A stretch of 64,000 bases of DNA from assembly GCF_901709675.1 (NCBI RefSeq), contig NC_051102.1, positions 11,231,412-11,295,411 on the forward strand. The letters run 5' to 3'. Positions 13,408-30,063 of the stretch are shown one piece after another. Position numbers and translations under genes: made by a program. The notes under the pieces are model-generated. The model did no database searches, was not told the origin of the DNA, and was given only the letters and a program-made list of their open reading frames with translations. Origin of the DNA: Syngnathus acus (taxonomy: Eukaryota > Chordata > Actinopteri > Syngnathiformes > Syngnathidae). Position 1 is the first letter of the stretch; the number at the start of each line of letters is the position of its first letter.

Positions 13408-13627
13408 GTCTCAGCCAACATTCCACCAGAGCAGAACTACATGAGATCTGATTGTGACCAAATGAGATTGAACTTTCATGACGTGACCTAAAGAATATAC
13501 AACCGCTATGACTAGGCCGCCAACACCCGTGTTGAACATGTTCTAATTTAGCTTGGGCCAAAGCGGCACGTTCAGAAAATGACATTTGTCCTGTACAACA
13601 TATACAACACATCAAATTAGACCTGAT

Positions 13628-13633
13628 ATTAAA
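13628..13633 (+). terminator. Possible cacybp poly(A) signal (ATTAAA)
   Basis: The common variant ATTAAA lies 220 nt after the cacybp stop in an A-rich run; no AATAAA occurs nearer. It is tentative. Confidence 0.4.
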
Positions 13634-14029
13634 AAGAAAAGAAAAAAGATTGACATGCGTGCTGACCATCATCGCTCTTGGTTTTGTTGGCATTCTCTAA
13701 GTACATATTGGTAGCCATGAGGTTGGAGCCGTTTTCAAAGTTTGTTTGGGTTTGTGTGCAGCATGATGTCATTTGCCATTGTCTTTTTTTTGGAGGGGGT
13801 GGTCATATTGTTCTTCTTTTACCCTTTTCTACTTGTTTTTGCAGTTCTCATGACCACATTTTTAAGATAATATTGTTTTATTTGATTCTATTCCATCACA
13901 AACACTGTATTTAGGTTAAAAAAAAGTCCAAATCTTAAATTGGTTTCATCTTGGAGAATCCACTCTCAATAAAGGCAACCGACAGGTGGTGCCGTTGAGT
14001 CATGTTTCCAGAGCATAAATACACAGTCT

Positions 14030-14752
14030 TTCCTCGGTACAGCACTAAATTCCTGGGAGTCCACATCACAGACGACCTCACCTGGACTGTGAACACCACA
14101 ACACTGGTCAAGAGGGCACAGAAGCGCTTGTACTTCCTGCGGAGGATGAGGAGAGCCCACCTGCCCCCACCCATCATGAGGACGTTCTACCGAAGCACCA
14201 TAGAGAGCATTCTGACAAGCTGTCTCTCGGTGTGGTGTGGAGGTTGCAGCGCCTCCGATTGGAAGAACCTGAGGAGAGTGGTGAGGACAGCAGAGAGGAT
14301 CATCGGGGCTCCTCTTCCCTCCATTCAGGATTTGTCATCCCAGCGCTGCGTGTCCCGAGCCCGAAATATTATCAGTGACCCATCACACCTCCACCATGGA
14401 CTGTTCTCCCTGCTGCCCTCTGGGAAGAGGTTTCGCAGCATCCGCTGCAGGTCCACCAGGTTCTGCAATAGTTTTTTCCCTGCTGTCGTCAGACTGTTGA
14501 ACATTCAAACGTAGCATTCCTCTGCACACTTGTAAATACTGCTTTTGTCTCCTGCACTGTTCACATACTTTATCACTGCTGCACTTTGTACTTTATAATT
14601 ATCTTATTTCATATTTTTATATAGAATGTCACTTTTTTTAACCAGCCGAAATACCTCTACATTGTTGAAAGCCGTATGCAACGAAATTTCGTTTTGTACA
14701 CACCTAGTGTTGACAAAATGACAATAAAGTTCTGTCTAAGTCTAAGTCTAAG
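14030..14752 (+). mobile_element. L2-like LINE, 5'-truncated, 3' end with (TCTAAG)3 tail
   Basis: An open frame (to 14514) carries the C-terminal end of a LINE reverse-transcriptase protein: KFLGVHITDDLTW, KRAQKRLYFLRRMRR, then FYRSTIESILTSCLSVW, RTAERIIGAPLP and SGKRFRSIRCRSTRF. These blocks are typical of fish L2/CR1-clade elements. After the stop come about 220 nt of 3' UTR, an AATAAA near 14723, and three TCTAAG units at 14735-14752, a microsatellite-type 3' tail rather than poly(A). The 5' boundary is approximate because similarity fades above 14030. The frame has no stop, so the insertion is fairly young or by chance undamaged. No endonuclease or ORF1 is present, so it cannot move by itself. 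Confidence 0.85.
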
Positions 14753-15718
14753 GTTTACGATGCAGTACTTGTACGTACGTCGAAACGCGTTGTTGTCGCA
14801 CTAACGTAAATTACCGTACAGTAAATATTAACTCGCAACGTTTGCCGTAAACTGAGGTGATAATGACCATATGCTACAAAGCTTTTGTCCACTAGACGGC
14901 AGCAGTGATTTGAGCAACTTAAGTGGTTTGGGTGAGTTGTGGATATTTATGCAGGAAACGAACGTTGAGATAAAGAACTTGCGGGTGGGGCACTGTGGGT
15001 GTTGTACTTTCAGGTTTTAATTAAATCAGTAACTATGTAAAGACTTTCAGATCAAGAACAATTTTTTTCTGACTTTTTTTGTCGTACAACACAAACTTTT
15101 ACCGCATATATTGTAAGACCAGCACAACCAGTTAAGCAACACATGTAGAAAGACACTATAACTGTACTCACGGTCTTTTATTCCTATCTTTAGTGAAGAA
15201 TGACTAATATTAGTGCCGTACTGATAAGCTGAGATCTTTCAATGAATAATATATAAATACTGCTGCATGGGAGCAGTATGGGTACACAAGAAAAGCGCAC
15301 CACAGAGGCGATTCGACGTACACAGTGATGAAAACATTGTGATTATTTTTTTCGATTCTACTTGATGTTATTACTTTAGGCTTTTATGAAGAATGTTTTT
15401 GCACATTAAGATACACAACAGTTGTTTTTTTGTTTTTTTTTCGGGGAAGGCTGCGACGGATTAATCATGTTTCCATTCATTTCAACGGGAAAAGACGATT
15501 TGAAGTTTGATCTTTGACTTACGAGTGAGTGTGGTCACGGAATGACTGAACTCCTATCTCAATGCAAAGCAACTTGTTTACGGAACTGACAAGTCGTAAG
15601 CATCAAAAGGAAGCAAAGTCTACGCGTTGTTTCTTTCCATTCGCATTTCATTTTGATTGGCATATCTGTCCGGACTTTCTCTGCCTAACCGCGCCCATTT
15701 TGTGACATCACCACCGCC
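14753..15718. other. Spacer between LINE fragment and plk3 promoter
   Basis: AT-rich, with short T runs near 15060 and 15425-15440. No coding frame or further element is recognised. Confidence 0.5.
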
Positions 15719-15726
15719 TATAAATA
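15719..15726 (+). promoter_or_regulatory. plk3 TATA box with upstream CRE-like site
   Basis: TATAAATA sits about 150 nt before the plk3 ATG. TGACATCA, one base from the CREB/ATF palindrome, lies about 16 nt further upstream. A strong TATA box with a CRE-like site fits the immediate-early behaviour known for PLK2/PLK3. A start near 15745-15755 is inferred from spacing, not seen. Confidence 0.6.
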
Positions 15727-15759
15727 GTCATCGTGGCGCTTTCTGTCCGTTCATACCAG

Positions 15760-15771
15760 ATGGATTCATAG
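15760..15771 (+). promoter_or_regulatory. Possible minimal uORF of plk3
   Basis: ATG-GAT-TCA-TAG, three sense codons then a stop, just downstream of the expected start site and about 105 nt before the main ATG. It is in the mRNA only if transcription begins left of 15760. Confidence 0.35.
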
Positions 15772-15877
15772 ACACAAGCGGACGTGCGTCCCCTTCCCGA
15801 ACCCACCAGCTTCGCTTCCGAATAGGAATAGAAGTGAATCATTTTTGCGTGTGTTCTGTTTGACGCCACCGCCTTGA

Positions 15878-21501
<5,624 letters not shown>

Positions 21502-22712
21502 GGAGGGAAAAAAGCAAACAAAATCAGACTGGCCAACTGTGACTTTCGAGGCTCTATGACCGGCTCCCGCTTGATTGGTTGACCGTTTTGCAGCAGCGCC
21601 GTAACGGGCCTCATGTGGACTGGTGCCGTGGCAGCTGATATGATACTTCTGCCCAGGTAGTTTTGATCAGATGTCGTGTTGACCTTCGGGGTCTGTGCCT
21701 GTCCAAACAATGTCTAATGATTGGACACTCCATGATGGATGCCAAAAAAAAGTTTCACCTAACTACAGATTCTCCTTCTTCTTGGTTGCATGGTGCCAAC
21801 GGAGCCTGCCTGCCGCTTTGCGCCTCTTATCGATAGTTAGTGCTGGGTTTGGTGTCTCCATGGTAACTAAACACTTCAAATTGCAACTTGTATTGGTGGT
21901 GGTGGTGGATTCTCTATTTTTCCCTCCCCTCTGCCGCTTCCAGACCTGTGGACACTGCACGATTTTCTTTTTTCTTCAGTTTTTACAAAATAATGAGCCA
22001 GCAATCGATCACGCTACGATCTTGATTTACCTCACACGCACATGACATTCCTGGCCGTATTTAGACGGTGAGGTTTGGCGATAGCCTTTTGCGTTAATGG
22101 CTTCTTCTGCCTCATTGTCACCCATTTTCTTCATGGTACACGGAGTAGTTAAGGGGATTTGGGTGAGACACCATAATGCACAATTTTTGATTTCTTTAAA
22201 TCCATAAGTCATTTTTTTTTTATATACGTATATACCCTCACCAGTTTTATTTGCTTTTAATTCAATACCAAAAAGCCTGTTTACTTTAGTTTGATTTTAG
22301 ACTTTTTAAATTGACACGTAGGTGCCCACATGTTCTGGTGAAACATTGGGTCGGGGAAACGAAAGAAGGCGAGGGGACGAATGAGGAAGGGGGTGAAAAG
22401 TGCCTTTGTGAGGGATGTCTGTATAGTGCAATAACAAGCCTCTTTAGTGAATGTCAAGCTGACGGCTTTGTCACCGGCGCTACACTGTCAATACCTAAGC
22501 TTTTAAAATGAACCCGCTCTCATCAACGTATAATCCCCAGCAAGAAGAAAACCATATACGCGCGCGTCTTACTGTGACCCTTTTACGTTGGTTTTCTCGA
22601 CCCGAGAGTTTGTATCCTCAAAGCTGTGACCCGGAATGCAAAATGTGTCGTGTTTTCAGAAACATTGTGAAAACAAGTCTGATGATCAAAGTCTTTATTT
22701 TTCTGGCTGTTA

Positions 22713-22768
22713 ATTTATTTTTTTATTTATTCAGGTTTCTTCTTTTTTTTTTTTTTTAAATTTATTTA
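22713..22768 (+). promoter_or_regulatory. AU-rich element cluster in plk3 3' UTR
   Basis: Four ATTTA pentamers at 22713, 22725, 22760 and 22764, embedded in T-rich sequence, about 90 nt before the poly(A) signal. Such clusters destabilise mRNA through AU-binding proteins and are typical of immediate-early transcripts. Function is inferred from motif density. Confidence 0.55.
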
Positions 22769-22855
22769 TTGTGTATATGTATGGTCTTGACACAAGGTAA
22801 TGTTCAATTCCGCTCACACTTTTTGTATTGTATTGTATGTGGGGAATGGGACAAA

Positions 22856-22861
22856 AATAAA
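22856..22861 (+). terminator. plk3 poly(A) signal
   Basis: AATAAA in ACAAAAATAAAG, giving a 3' UTR of about 1.36 kb from the stop at 21501. No earlier AATAAA was noticed in that stretch. Confidence 0.7.
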
Positions 22862-23399
22862 GTTGATTGAAAAGGAAATGTCAACTTGTCAGACATTCAG
22901 TCGAAATGGCTTCACTCTTTCAACAAAGTGCTGTTTCTCAAGAAACTCTACCGTCCGAGATTTAAACGATTAGCACTGGATCTTAAGGACCGGCATAAAA
23001 GTAGGCCAACGAGTTTTGCAACTTTGAGAAGGCAGTGGAAATGTTCTGATTTGCCCTCTTCAAAATGTGTAAATAACTGGCCTACATTCTTAGCCCATGC
23101 ACTCACTCAAACTGTTTTTTGATTATCCACACTTGCTCAATGTGGGAAAATGGAATTCCAAATCTGTCGTGTTCTCAATAACAAGACAAAAAATGGAGGT
23201 TAAAACCTTACACTATGCCATGAGCAACATCGAGTAAATGAAAGCAATATAAAGTGAAACTTAATGTCATTAAGTGATTTGACTTGACAAAGTGTCGCAC
23301 GCATGGACGCGAATCACTCCACGCATGCATGCGGGGGGGGGTTGGTGTTCAAATAATACATTGACTGAAAGACGCACAACAGCGGCCGTTACAGTCACG

Positions 23400-23441
23400 A
23401 CCCGGCGAAACTCCCGATCACTGTCAACTACTTCCGGGTAC
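23400..23441 (+). repeat. Direct repeat block, copy 1
   Basis: ACCCGGCGAAACTCCCG, a short variable spacer, then CTGTCAACTACTTCCGGGTA. A near-identical block lies at 23745-23787, about 345 bp downstream in the same orientation. Confidence 0.85.
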
Positions 23442-23605
23442 TGAGACTACATTATAAACATCACACTGTCCATGTTATACGCAAAATTCTCCATTGTACA
23501 ACCCTAACCGTATGTATCATATTCTCAATCAATAATTAGCTCAGACTACCAGCAGTATTGCAAGTTCTGATCATCTTTTCAACAGTTTGACTCACCATTT
23601 GGGAG

Positions 23606-23710
23606 CTTAAGATCAGGGGATGCTTTGAGAATAATTGTCCATTTTTGTCTATGTGAAGCCCTTTGAGACTGCTTGTGATTTAGGGCTATACAAATCAACT
23701 TGACTTGACC
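23606..23710 (+). mobile_element. LINE 3' tail with (TTGAC)n end, copy 1
   Basis: About 105 bp ending in GTGATTTAGGGCTATACAAA then CTTGACTTGAC. It is almost identical, in reverse complement, to 36463-36585. A conserved end followed by a short tandem pentamer is the pattern of a 5'-truncated LINE (or a SINE sharing its tail). No coding part remains. Confidence 0.7.
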
Positions 23711-23744
23711 TGAAACACACGCCACAGTGGCAGTTACGCTCGAG

Positions 23745-23800
23745 ACCCGGCGAAACTCCCGCTTTTCTGTCAACTACTTCCGGGTACCCCCGTAGTTGAC
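23745..23800 (+). repeat. Direct repeat block, copy 2, ending in a hairpin
   Basis: Second copy of the ACCCGGCGAAACTCCCG...CTGTCAACTACTTCCGGGTAC block. Its right part forms an inverted repeat: GTCAACTAC (23769-23777) pairs with GTAGTTGAC (23792-23800) around a loop holding GGGTACCC. Confidence 0.8.
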
Positions 23801-24778
23801 CCAGGTAGGTGCCTTATTGAAATGCCCAAATATTCGCCACCGATACCACACAGTACTATTTGCATATAACGTGTTCAGAAACATATTCACAAAGTAATTC
23901 AAGAAAAAAATGAACGTGGCGGGTGAGAATGAATGTCCATTCAAATGTCCCAAAAACCACCATAGGCCCCACAAAAGTCCAATCAAAATAAAGCAAAACA
24001 ATGACAAGTAAGGTTAGGACACAAAGGAAGCAAAATGAAATCATTTTTAAAAAGCAATGTAAGGTAGATTAAAGAAAGATGATATAGTATATTATGAGTA
24101 ACTCACAAAAATGGAAGTAACCAAGTCATATAAAGCAACTGGACAGTGACTAAAATAAAGTAAAGCAATGTAAAGTGATAGAAAGTAACTTGAGTTAGGC
24201 AAGTAAAGTGCAGTAAAACAAGGGAATGTTATGAGATCTATAAAACTGTTGTTTTGGGAAAGGTTGATGTGAGTTCAAGCGTGACGTTCACATTGAGTGG
24301 AGACAAACAGCAGAAGCCTGTTGGAAGCATTCAAGTCCAACCCAGTGGGTGGCATTGGGGAAGGGATCTTCTTCCTTTTTGGACCCTTTACTCTCCTGTG
24401 GCATGTGTGTGTGTGTGTGTGTGCCGGCTTCCGATCCGTGCCGATGTCACACTCGTGCATCACCCAACACTTGTGCACGTCACGCCGCCGCCCTCCAGGA
24501 AATGTGTGTTTCCTTTTGAACATTCCCCTCCTGTGTCCCATTAGCAGAACAAAGAAACATGTCACACACGCCTGGGTCTGAAGGTGAGCCTGCTAGCAAT
24601 CTGCTCTCTGCCAAAGTCATGACCTTCTTTATCTGAAAATTGAACAGTGGAGATTTGAGGAGAAATGCTTGTTGTTTTTAGCCATTTTGTTTCAAGGAGC
24701 AGCCATCCTGTTTTTGACTACTGCTAAGGTGGACTTCATCTGTCTTTATTTGCCTCAAGTATCGGTTTCTGGTATCGG

Positions 24779-25159
24779 TGTCATGCCTCGTCCCCAGTTT
24801 TGCTGTGTATAGGTTGTCATCGTTTGTGTGTCTGTGTGCTCTGCTCGCCCCTCCCTTCCTGTGTGCCCTTGATTAGTGTAATCACACGCACCTGCCTCTC
24901 GTTACCTGTGTTGTATTTAAGTTCTGTTTGTGTGTCACTCGCTGTCGGAGCATTGCATGGGATGTGGACAATGCATGTCTCGCTGTCACGCGGTTTGTTT
25001 GGGTCCTGTCTTTTGTTTCACGTTTTGGTCGGTCAGTCCCGTTAGTTTGTTGTTAAGTCACGTCGGTTTGCCGAGTCTGTCCTTTTGGTTTCCGCAATAA
25101 ACCCTGGTCCAAGCTGCACTTGGTCGCCTCGCTCCATTACTCCACCCCGAAGCCTGACA
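24779..25159 (+). mobile_element. Solo LTR, copy 1 (381 bp)
   Basis: Begins TGTCATGCCTCG and ends AGCCTGACA, so it has TG...CA termini and a perfect 5-bp terminal inverted repeat (TGTCA/TGACA). It is flanked by a perfect 5-bp target-site duplication, ATCGG at 24774-24778 and 25160-25164. A poly(A) signal (CAATAAACC) lies about 60 bp before the right end, as expected for an LTR. A second copy lies at 34565-34994. The 5-bp duplication suits Ty3/Gypsy-type or endogenous-retrovirus integrases. No internal coding region is present, so this is the residue of LTR-LTR recombination. Confidence 0.88.
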
Positions 25160-28100
25160 ATCGGCTACGCTTGCTAGAAACACCGCGGTCGCTTGGCCTG
25201 TTGCTGATCTGAACCAACGATGCGAGCTTGATCTTCCTAAATTCTATTTTTGCCTTCCTTGCAGCCACGTCATTCAATGGAATGATCCACAGTCCCGTCT
25301 GTCGCGGAGAGAGCCAAAAGCAAAGAGTGAGCTGGCCAGGAAGTCAAACATCTGGAAGAAGATGAAGATGATGACGGAGGGGGGAAGAAGTCAGGCAGAC
25401 ATCTAAGTACGGAGGGACAATTTCAGCTAATTAGTAACTTGTGTTTCCTCAAGAGTTTTCCCTCGTGTGTGTGTGTGTGTTAGAGAGAGAGGCCACTGTC
25501 ATCATGCTCTTGCTTCCTGTAAATTCCAGGCCAGGCCACAAGCCGAAGCGTGCATGTGCATGCGGGCGGGGGGCTGGCTGGCCGGCCAGCCGGCCGGCTT
25601 CTTTGATGGTTTCCTCTCAGGAAGCGGCCATTTTTTGACTCATTGCTGTCGGTTTCATCAGCTTTCTTTCCCTTCCCACCATTCTGCCTGCGTGCGTGTG
25701 ATTTTTCCTTCTTCATCGTAAACCTGGTGCCGTACAATTTTGCCGACTGCTTATTCTCTTCTTGTCCAAAAGGCCTTTTTAAAACTGACTATATTTAGAG
25801 TTGACAATTTGAGCGATGGCAGTCATGGGTTCTGCCGTTCACATTTGAAATGTGTAATCATGCCCTTTTCTTTTTTTAATATCCACTTTTAGACATCTTC
25901 AAAAGCCTTTATTTTTTTACTCTTCAAAAGTGCGGACGTCCTGCTGTTGATTTGCCGGAGCATGGCTGAACCACATGCAGAAAGTGTTTGCACGTGGAAA
26001 CACGTCAACTATTTATAGGTTGGTGGGGAGGGGGGCTACAGTGACTTTGTAGAAAGATCATCCAAGATTATCACACATCCTGTCACACATAGAGCAGGAG
26101 TCACACAGCTAAGTTACTCGTGCTGCAGAGGAAGTTGCTAAAAAAAAATGTTTACGTCGCTATGGAATTGCTTTCTCAGTCAAAAGATTTCAAAGGTTTT
26201 CTGAACATTGATGATATGACATGACATAAGGTGGGAAATGAAAAGTGACTTAAGAGAATGACATGTGTAGTTAACAAAACCACAGTAAGTCTCTTGCGGA
26301 AATCCCCACGTACAAATTGTGTTGTTTTTTTTGGGGTGATTAATGGCAAAGGTGATGTCAGTATGGCTGCACTGTTTTTCAGCTTTTCACGTCCTCACCC
26401 TTGACTGTACGTACGTATATTGAAGCAACCTTGAGTGCGAGCCTGTTAATCCATGAATGTCTCCGCTACTGCTGACAAGACAAAGTAATGCGCAGCTTGA
26501 AAACCAGATGGCCAGAAGACAGCCATGCGGGGAAGACTCGGATTAAGGTGACGTAAGCCAGAAAAAGATCCGCCGATTTGGGGTTCAAATGTATCATTGC
26601 GCCTGTAACTGTTGTGTTGCTTACTCCCCAGTCATGAACTTCAATATCATCATGAGTGTGACCAAGCATGATTGTGTGATTTCCTCGGAATGAGCTCACC
26701 CTTCCGCTCATATGACCGAGAGCCTTCGTCCCAAACCTTTGTGGCAAAATTCCACGTGACAACTCCATAATCATGTGCTCCAGTCACAAGGAAATTTGCT
26801 TGAAAAGTAAGGCAGATCAACTTTGAGGAATTTCTGGGTTTGTGTATGGCTGCATTTCCTCATTCCTCTTCCAAACCAAAACAGACGTTGAGATTCCAGA
26901 GCAACTGATAGATAGCAGGGGCAACTCCCTGCCCCCTTACATATGCACAGATGTGGTCAAAATCTTTCTTTTTGATTTGAACATTTGCCAACATGATGCC
27001 TAACAAGGTTTAACGATGATGTCATGCCTCAGTGGAAAGTACCTACAAGTTATTTGAATCTAATTTGTAATGAATGTTGTGGAAAGCCACTAATGCGGCC
27101 GGCCTCATTCACAGTATAGTAGACTGAGGGCGTGTTGGTCCACATGAAGACACTTTATTTTATTTGCACATTTTCATAGTGGCTCATTTTTGGTGATCTG
27201 TTTTTGACACGGTAAATGTGGCTAATTTGCTGCGCTGACTGCTTTCGAGTCCTACATGTGGCAGCATCACAGAGCTGCTCACAGACGGGGCATCAGTTTC
27301 AGTGCTTTGCCGTAAGGAAACATATTTACTGAGACTGTTTCATAAGAAAAGAAACATTTTGGTCCGCAGAGTGTGTTCAACCACAATTAAAGGATGCACC
27401 ATGTGACATTTCATGTGGCGGCTCATACAAAGTGAAAAGCCGGGTGGAGCCACACAAGGCACGAGAGATCACGCCATATCTATTTATAGATTTGGTTTGT
27501 CTTCAATCAAAAGATGTCATCAGATGCTGACGCAGGAAATGGATTTGATGGTAGTCAGGTGTCATCAAGTGTGGAGGCGAGCCAGAATAGTTCTTGAGTC
27601 ACTTTCATTCCGCTGATTTTCAAATCAGCTTTTTATTGGCGTCGATAAACAGTACAGATGCCGCCTTTATCAGAAAAACAAACGAGTGTGCGTCGATATG
27701 CTACTTCGTAGGTATGAGCAATTGAAAGGTGGAGGCTTGTTTTGTCAGTGTGTGTCTGAATAACACAGCATGCAACAAAAAAGAAATAAACACTGCTAAC
27801 GTTAGCTTCGCATTAGCGCTTTTGCACAGTTCAAGATTCAAGAATCAGTTGTCCTCAGTTTAGACTAACATTTGCCAGGTAAATACTGTGATTCGTTGTC
27901 CAAATAGGAAAGAAAGAGCCTTCCGACTCCAGGTCATAAATTAGCCATTGATATTTATCGTCGACAAAGTTGAGCAAGATGCTGCGCACGTGAATGTCAG
28001 CCTCTATTTTATGATGGTTCACAGATAAGATACGCTTCTATCCAGCTAATTCATTGTGGCTCTGCTATCATTTCAGTGAGATGTTTTGTACTGTTGGAAG

Positions 28101-30017
28101 CGATTATAACCTCACGTGACTTTGTTTTGGCCGCAAGGGAAAAAAGGTACTTACTAAGTGTATCATGTGACCGACCTCGTTGGAATTGACAATAACAAAG
28201 ACAACTGTAAAGATAATACATACAAACAAATACATTTGCAACGCACTTCCAAGTGAATAGTCAATCGTTGCGATTCTCTGTAACTTGCATGTGGCAAACA
28301 TCGGCCAAACATGTAAATGGCCAGCAGGTAGTAAACTCGAGTCATATAAGTCGCTCAAATAACAAAAATAAGTCAATCATAATGCAATAAGAAAAATAAG
28401 ACTTTGGGTTATTATGGGATAAAATGTTCTTTGTGAAACTCACACAAACACGATAGATGACGGAAGGTGTTTGTTGAGTGTCACCTTTCGGTGAAGAGAA
28501 AAGAGGAGAAAGGGCTTAACTGTTGCCGCGGTAACACCATGGAGATTGTACTTTTCTTCTCTCAAAAGAATTATAGAGCAACCTTGAGTTTGGACAAAGT
28601 TCAGGCAAAGGGAGTTGTCCGTATCAGTCTGCGGAGAGCAGAACGCTCAAACATGTCTTCGTTCGTTCGTTTGTTCGGAGGAGTCAACACTCCCACTTTG
28701 ACAAACTGCACAAAATCCCATTACACGGGAGTTTTTATTGAGTGGTCATCCGAGGACTGCGAAAAAATCAAATGCGCTTGTAGATCCAGTCGCTCAGCAA
28801 AATCAATGGTGTGACATCAGAGTAGTCTTTGCAGGCATTCCAAAACATGCCAGTTTTTACAAGGTTGCGATGATGTAACTTATTCATGACCGAACTTAAC
28901 AAGCATATCAAGAATGAAGGAGAAGCACATCAAGAATGCAGACAGAGCCACGGGGAGGGGAATCCAAATGGAGGGGAAGCATGCAAGGTGCACAACTCGT
29001 GCCATGAGTAAGCTGCGTTATGCTGAAACACACAAATTGACCAAAAACAGCGTAAGAGGTCATGAAGGCATTTTTGGCTCATTTTCCAGGAGAGTGATTG
29101 AAGGTTTTGTGGGAGTGTCCAAACACCTGTCGCATCTGTCGTATTTCAAAAATGATCATCAATAACATGCACTCAAAACATTCCTTATCTTTAGGAGTCT
29201 TCTATCAATCTTTCAACCATAAGGATGTTTTTGCGGGAGGTTCACGGGCGCGCCCACATTCACACGCGACTCGCTCTCGCCGTGTTACACTTGAGCAATG
29301 GGGAAATGGAACTGGATGTTGATTTAGAGCAGTATTTATTGGAAATATGCTTGGGCCAATTGTAGTTGGCAGTGGCAACTTGATGTTTTCCGTTCTTTGT
29401 CCCAGTGGAGTAGCGCTCCAATTTCTTTTCTACGTGACAGCTCCAGTGGCAGCGCCATGTGAGTTTGGAAATTGATTTGAAGTTTGACATGAGCGCCCCT
29501 TCCACCCACTGACACGCAAGCATGATTCGTTGACAGGATGTGTTACCATGGTAATTCTAATCTCACAGCCTTGTGAGTCAGCCTCAGAGCGCGTGTTGCC
29601 CATTTATGTCATTTGGGGTGAATTAATACATCCAACTTTGACATCCTGCTGTGCACAATATTGTGCTGGTCCTTTTGCAATAAGTGGTCATACGTACTAT
29701 GTTTTCCATTGCTCAGCTAATGTACTGTCCTTCTCACCTCACTTGTACTATTTTCCAGAAACAAACTGATCTCAACTGAAAAAAATAGATAGAAACACAA
29801 TCAACACCGCAGGTGTCAAGTGTCACACGTGGATGTCTTATCAAACCTTCACGCTTAAACTAAGCATTCATGGCCAACCTTTGCTTCTTTCCACTGACAG
29901 ATCCAAAAGAGGGGCTGGGCAATTATTAACGGAAAGCCATAAATGACAAATGCTAAAACTGACAATAAAAATGGGAACAAGATAAAATCATGAAAATTCA
30001 GGGTTCCCTTTATATAT

Positions 30018-30019
30018 AT

Positions 30020-30058
<39 letters not shown>

Positions 30059-30063
30059 TTTTT
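30018..30063. repeat. (TTTA)n microsatellite
   Basis: About eleven near-perfect TTTA units preceded by a short TA run. Confidence 0.9.

Larger units (their letters stand above)
22862..24773. other. Spacer after plk3
   Basis: No recognised gene. It contains a G10 run at 23332-23341, the duplicated 43-bp block and LINE tail described separately, an AAAGTAA-rich stretch around 24060-24220 that looks like decayed simple repeat, and a (GT)n run at 24403-24422. Confidence 0.55.

Noticed and set aside
26466-26830. Minus-strand frames, one reading VTGAHDYGVVTWNF, reminiscent of a WD40 blade
   Set aside because: Only a single short WD-like motif is present; neighbouring frames shift, and no other blade or splice structure supports a WD-repeat gene or pseudogene.
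28467-28814. 115-codon plus frame
   Set aside because: No recognisable domain; the composition is not codon-like, and there are no supporting signals.
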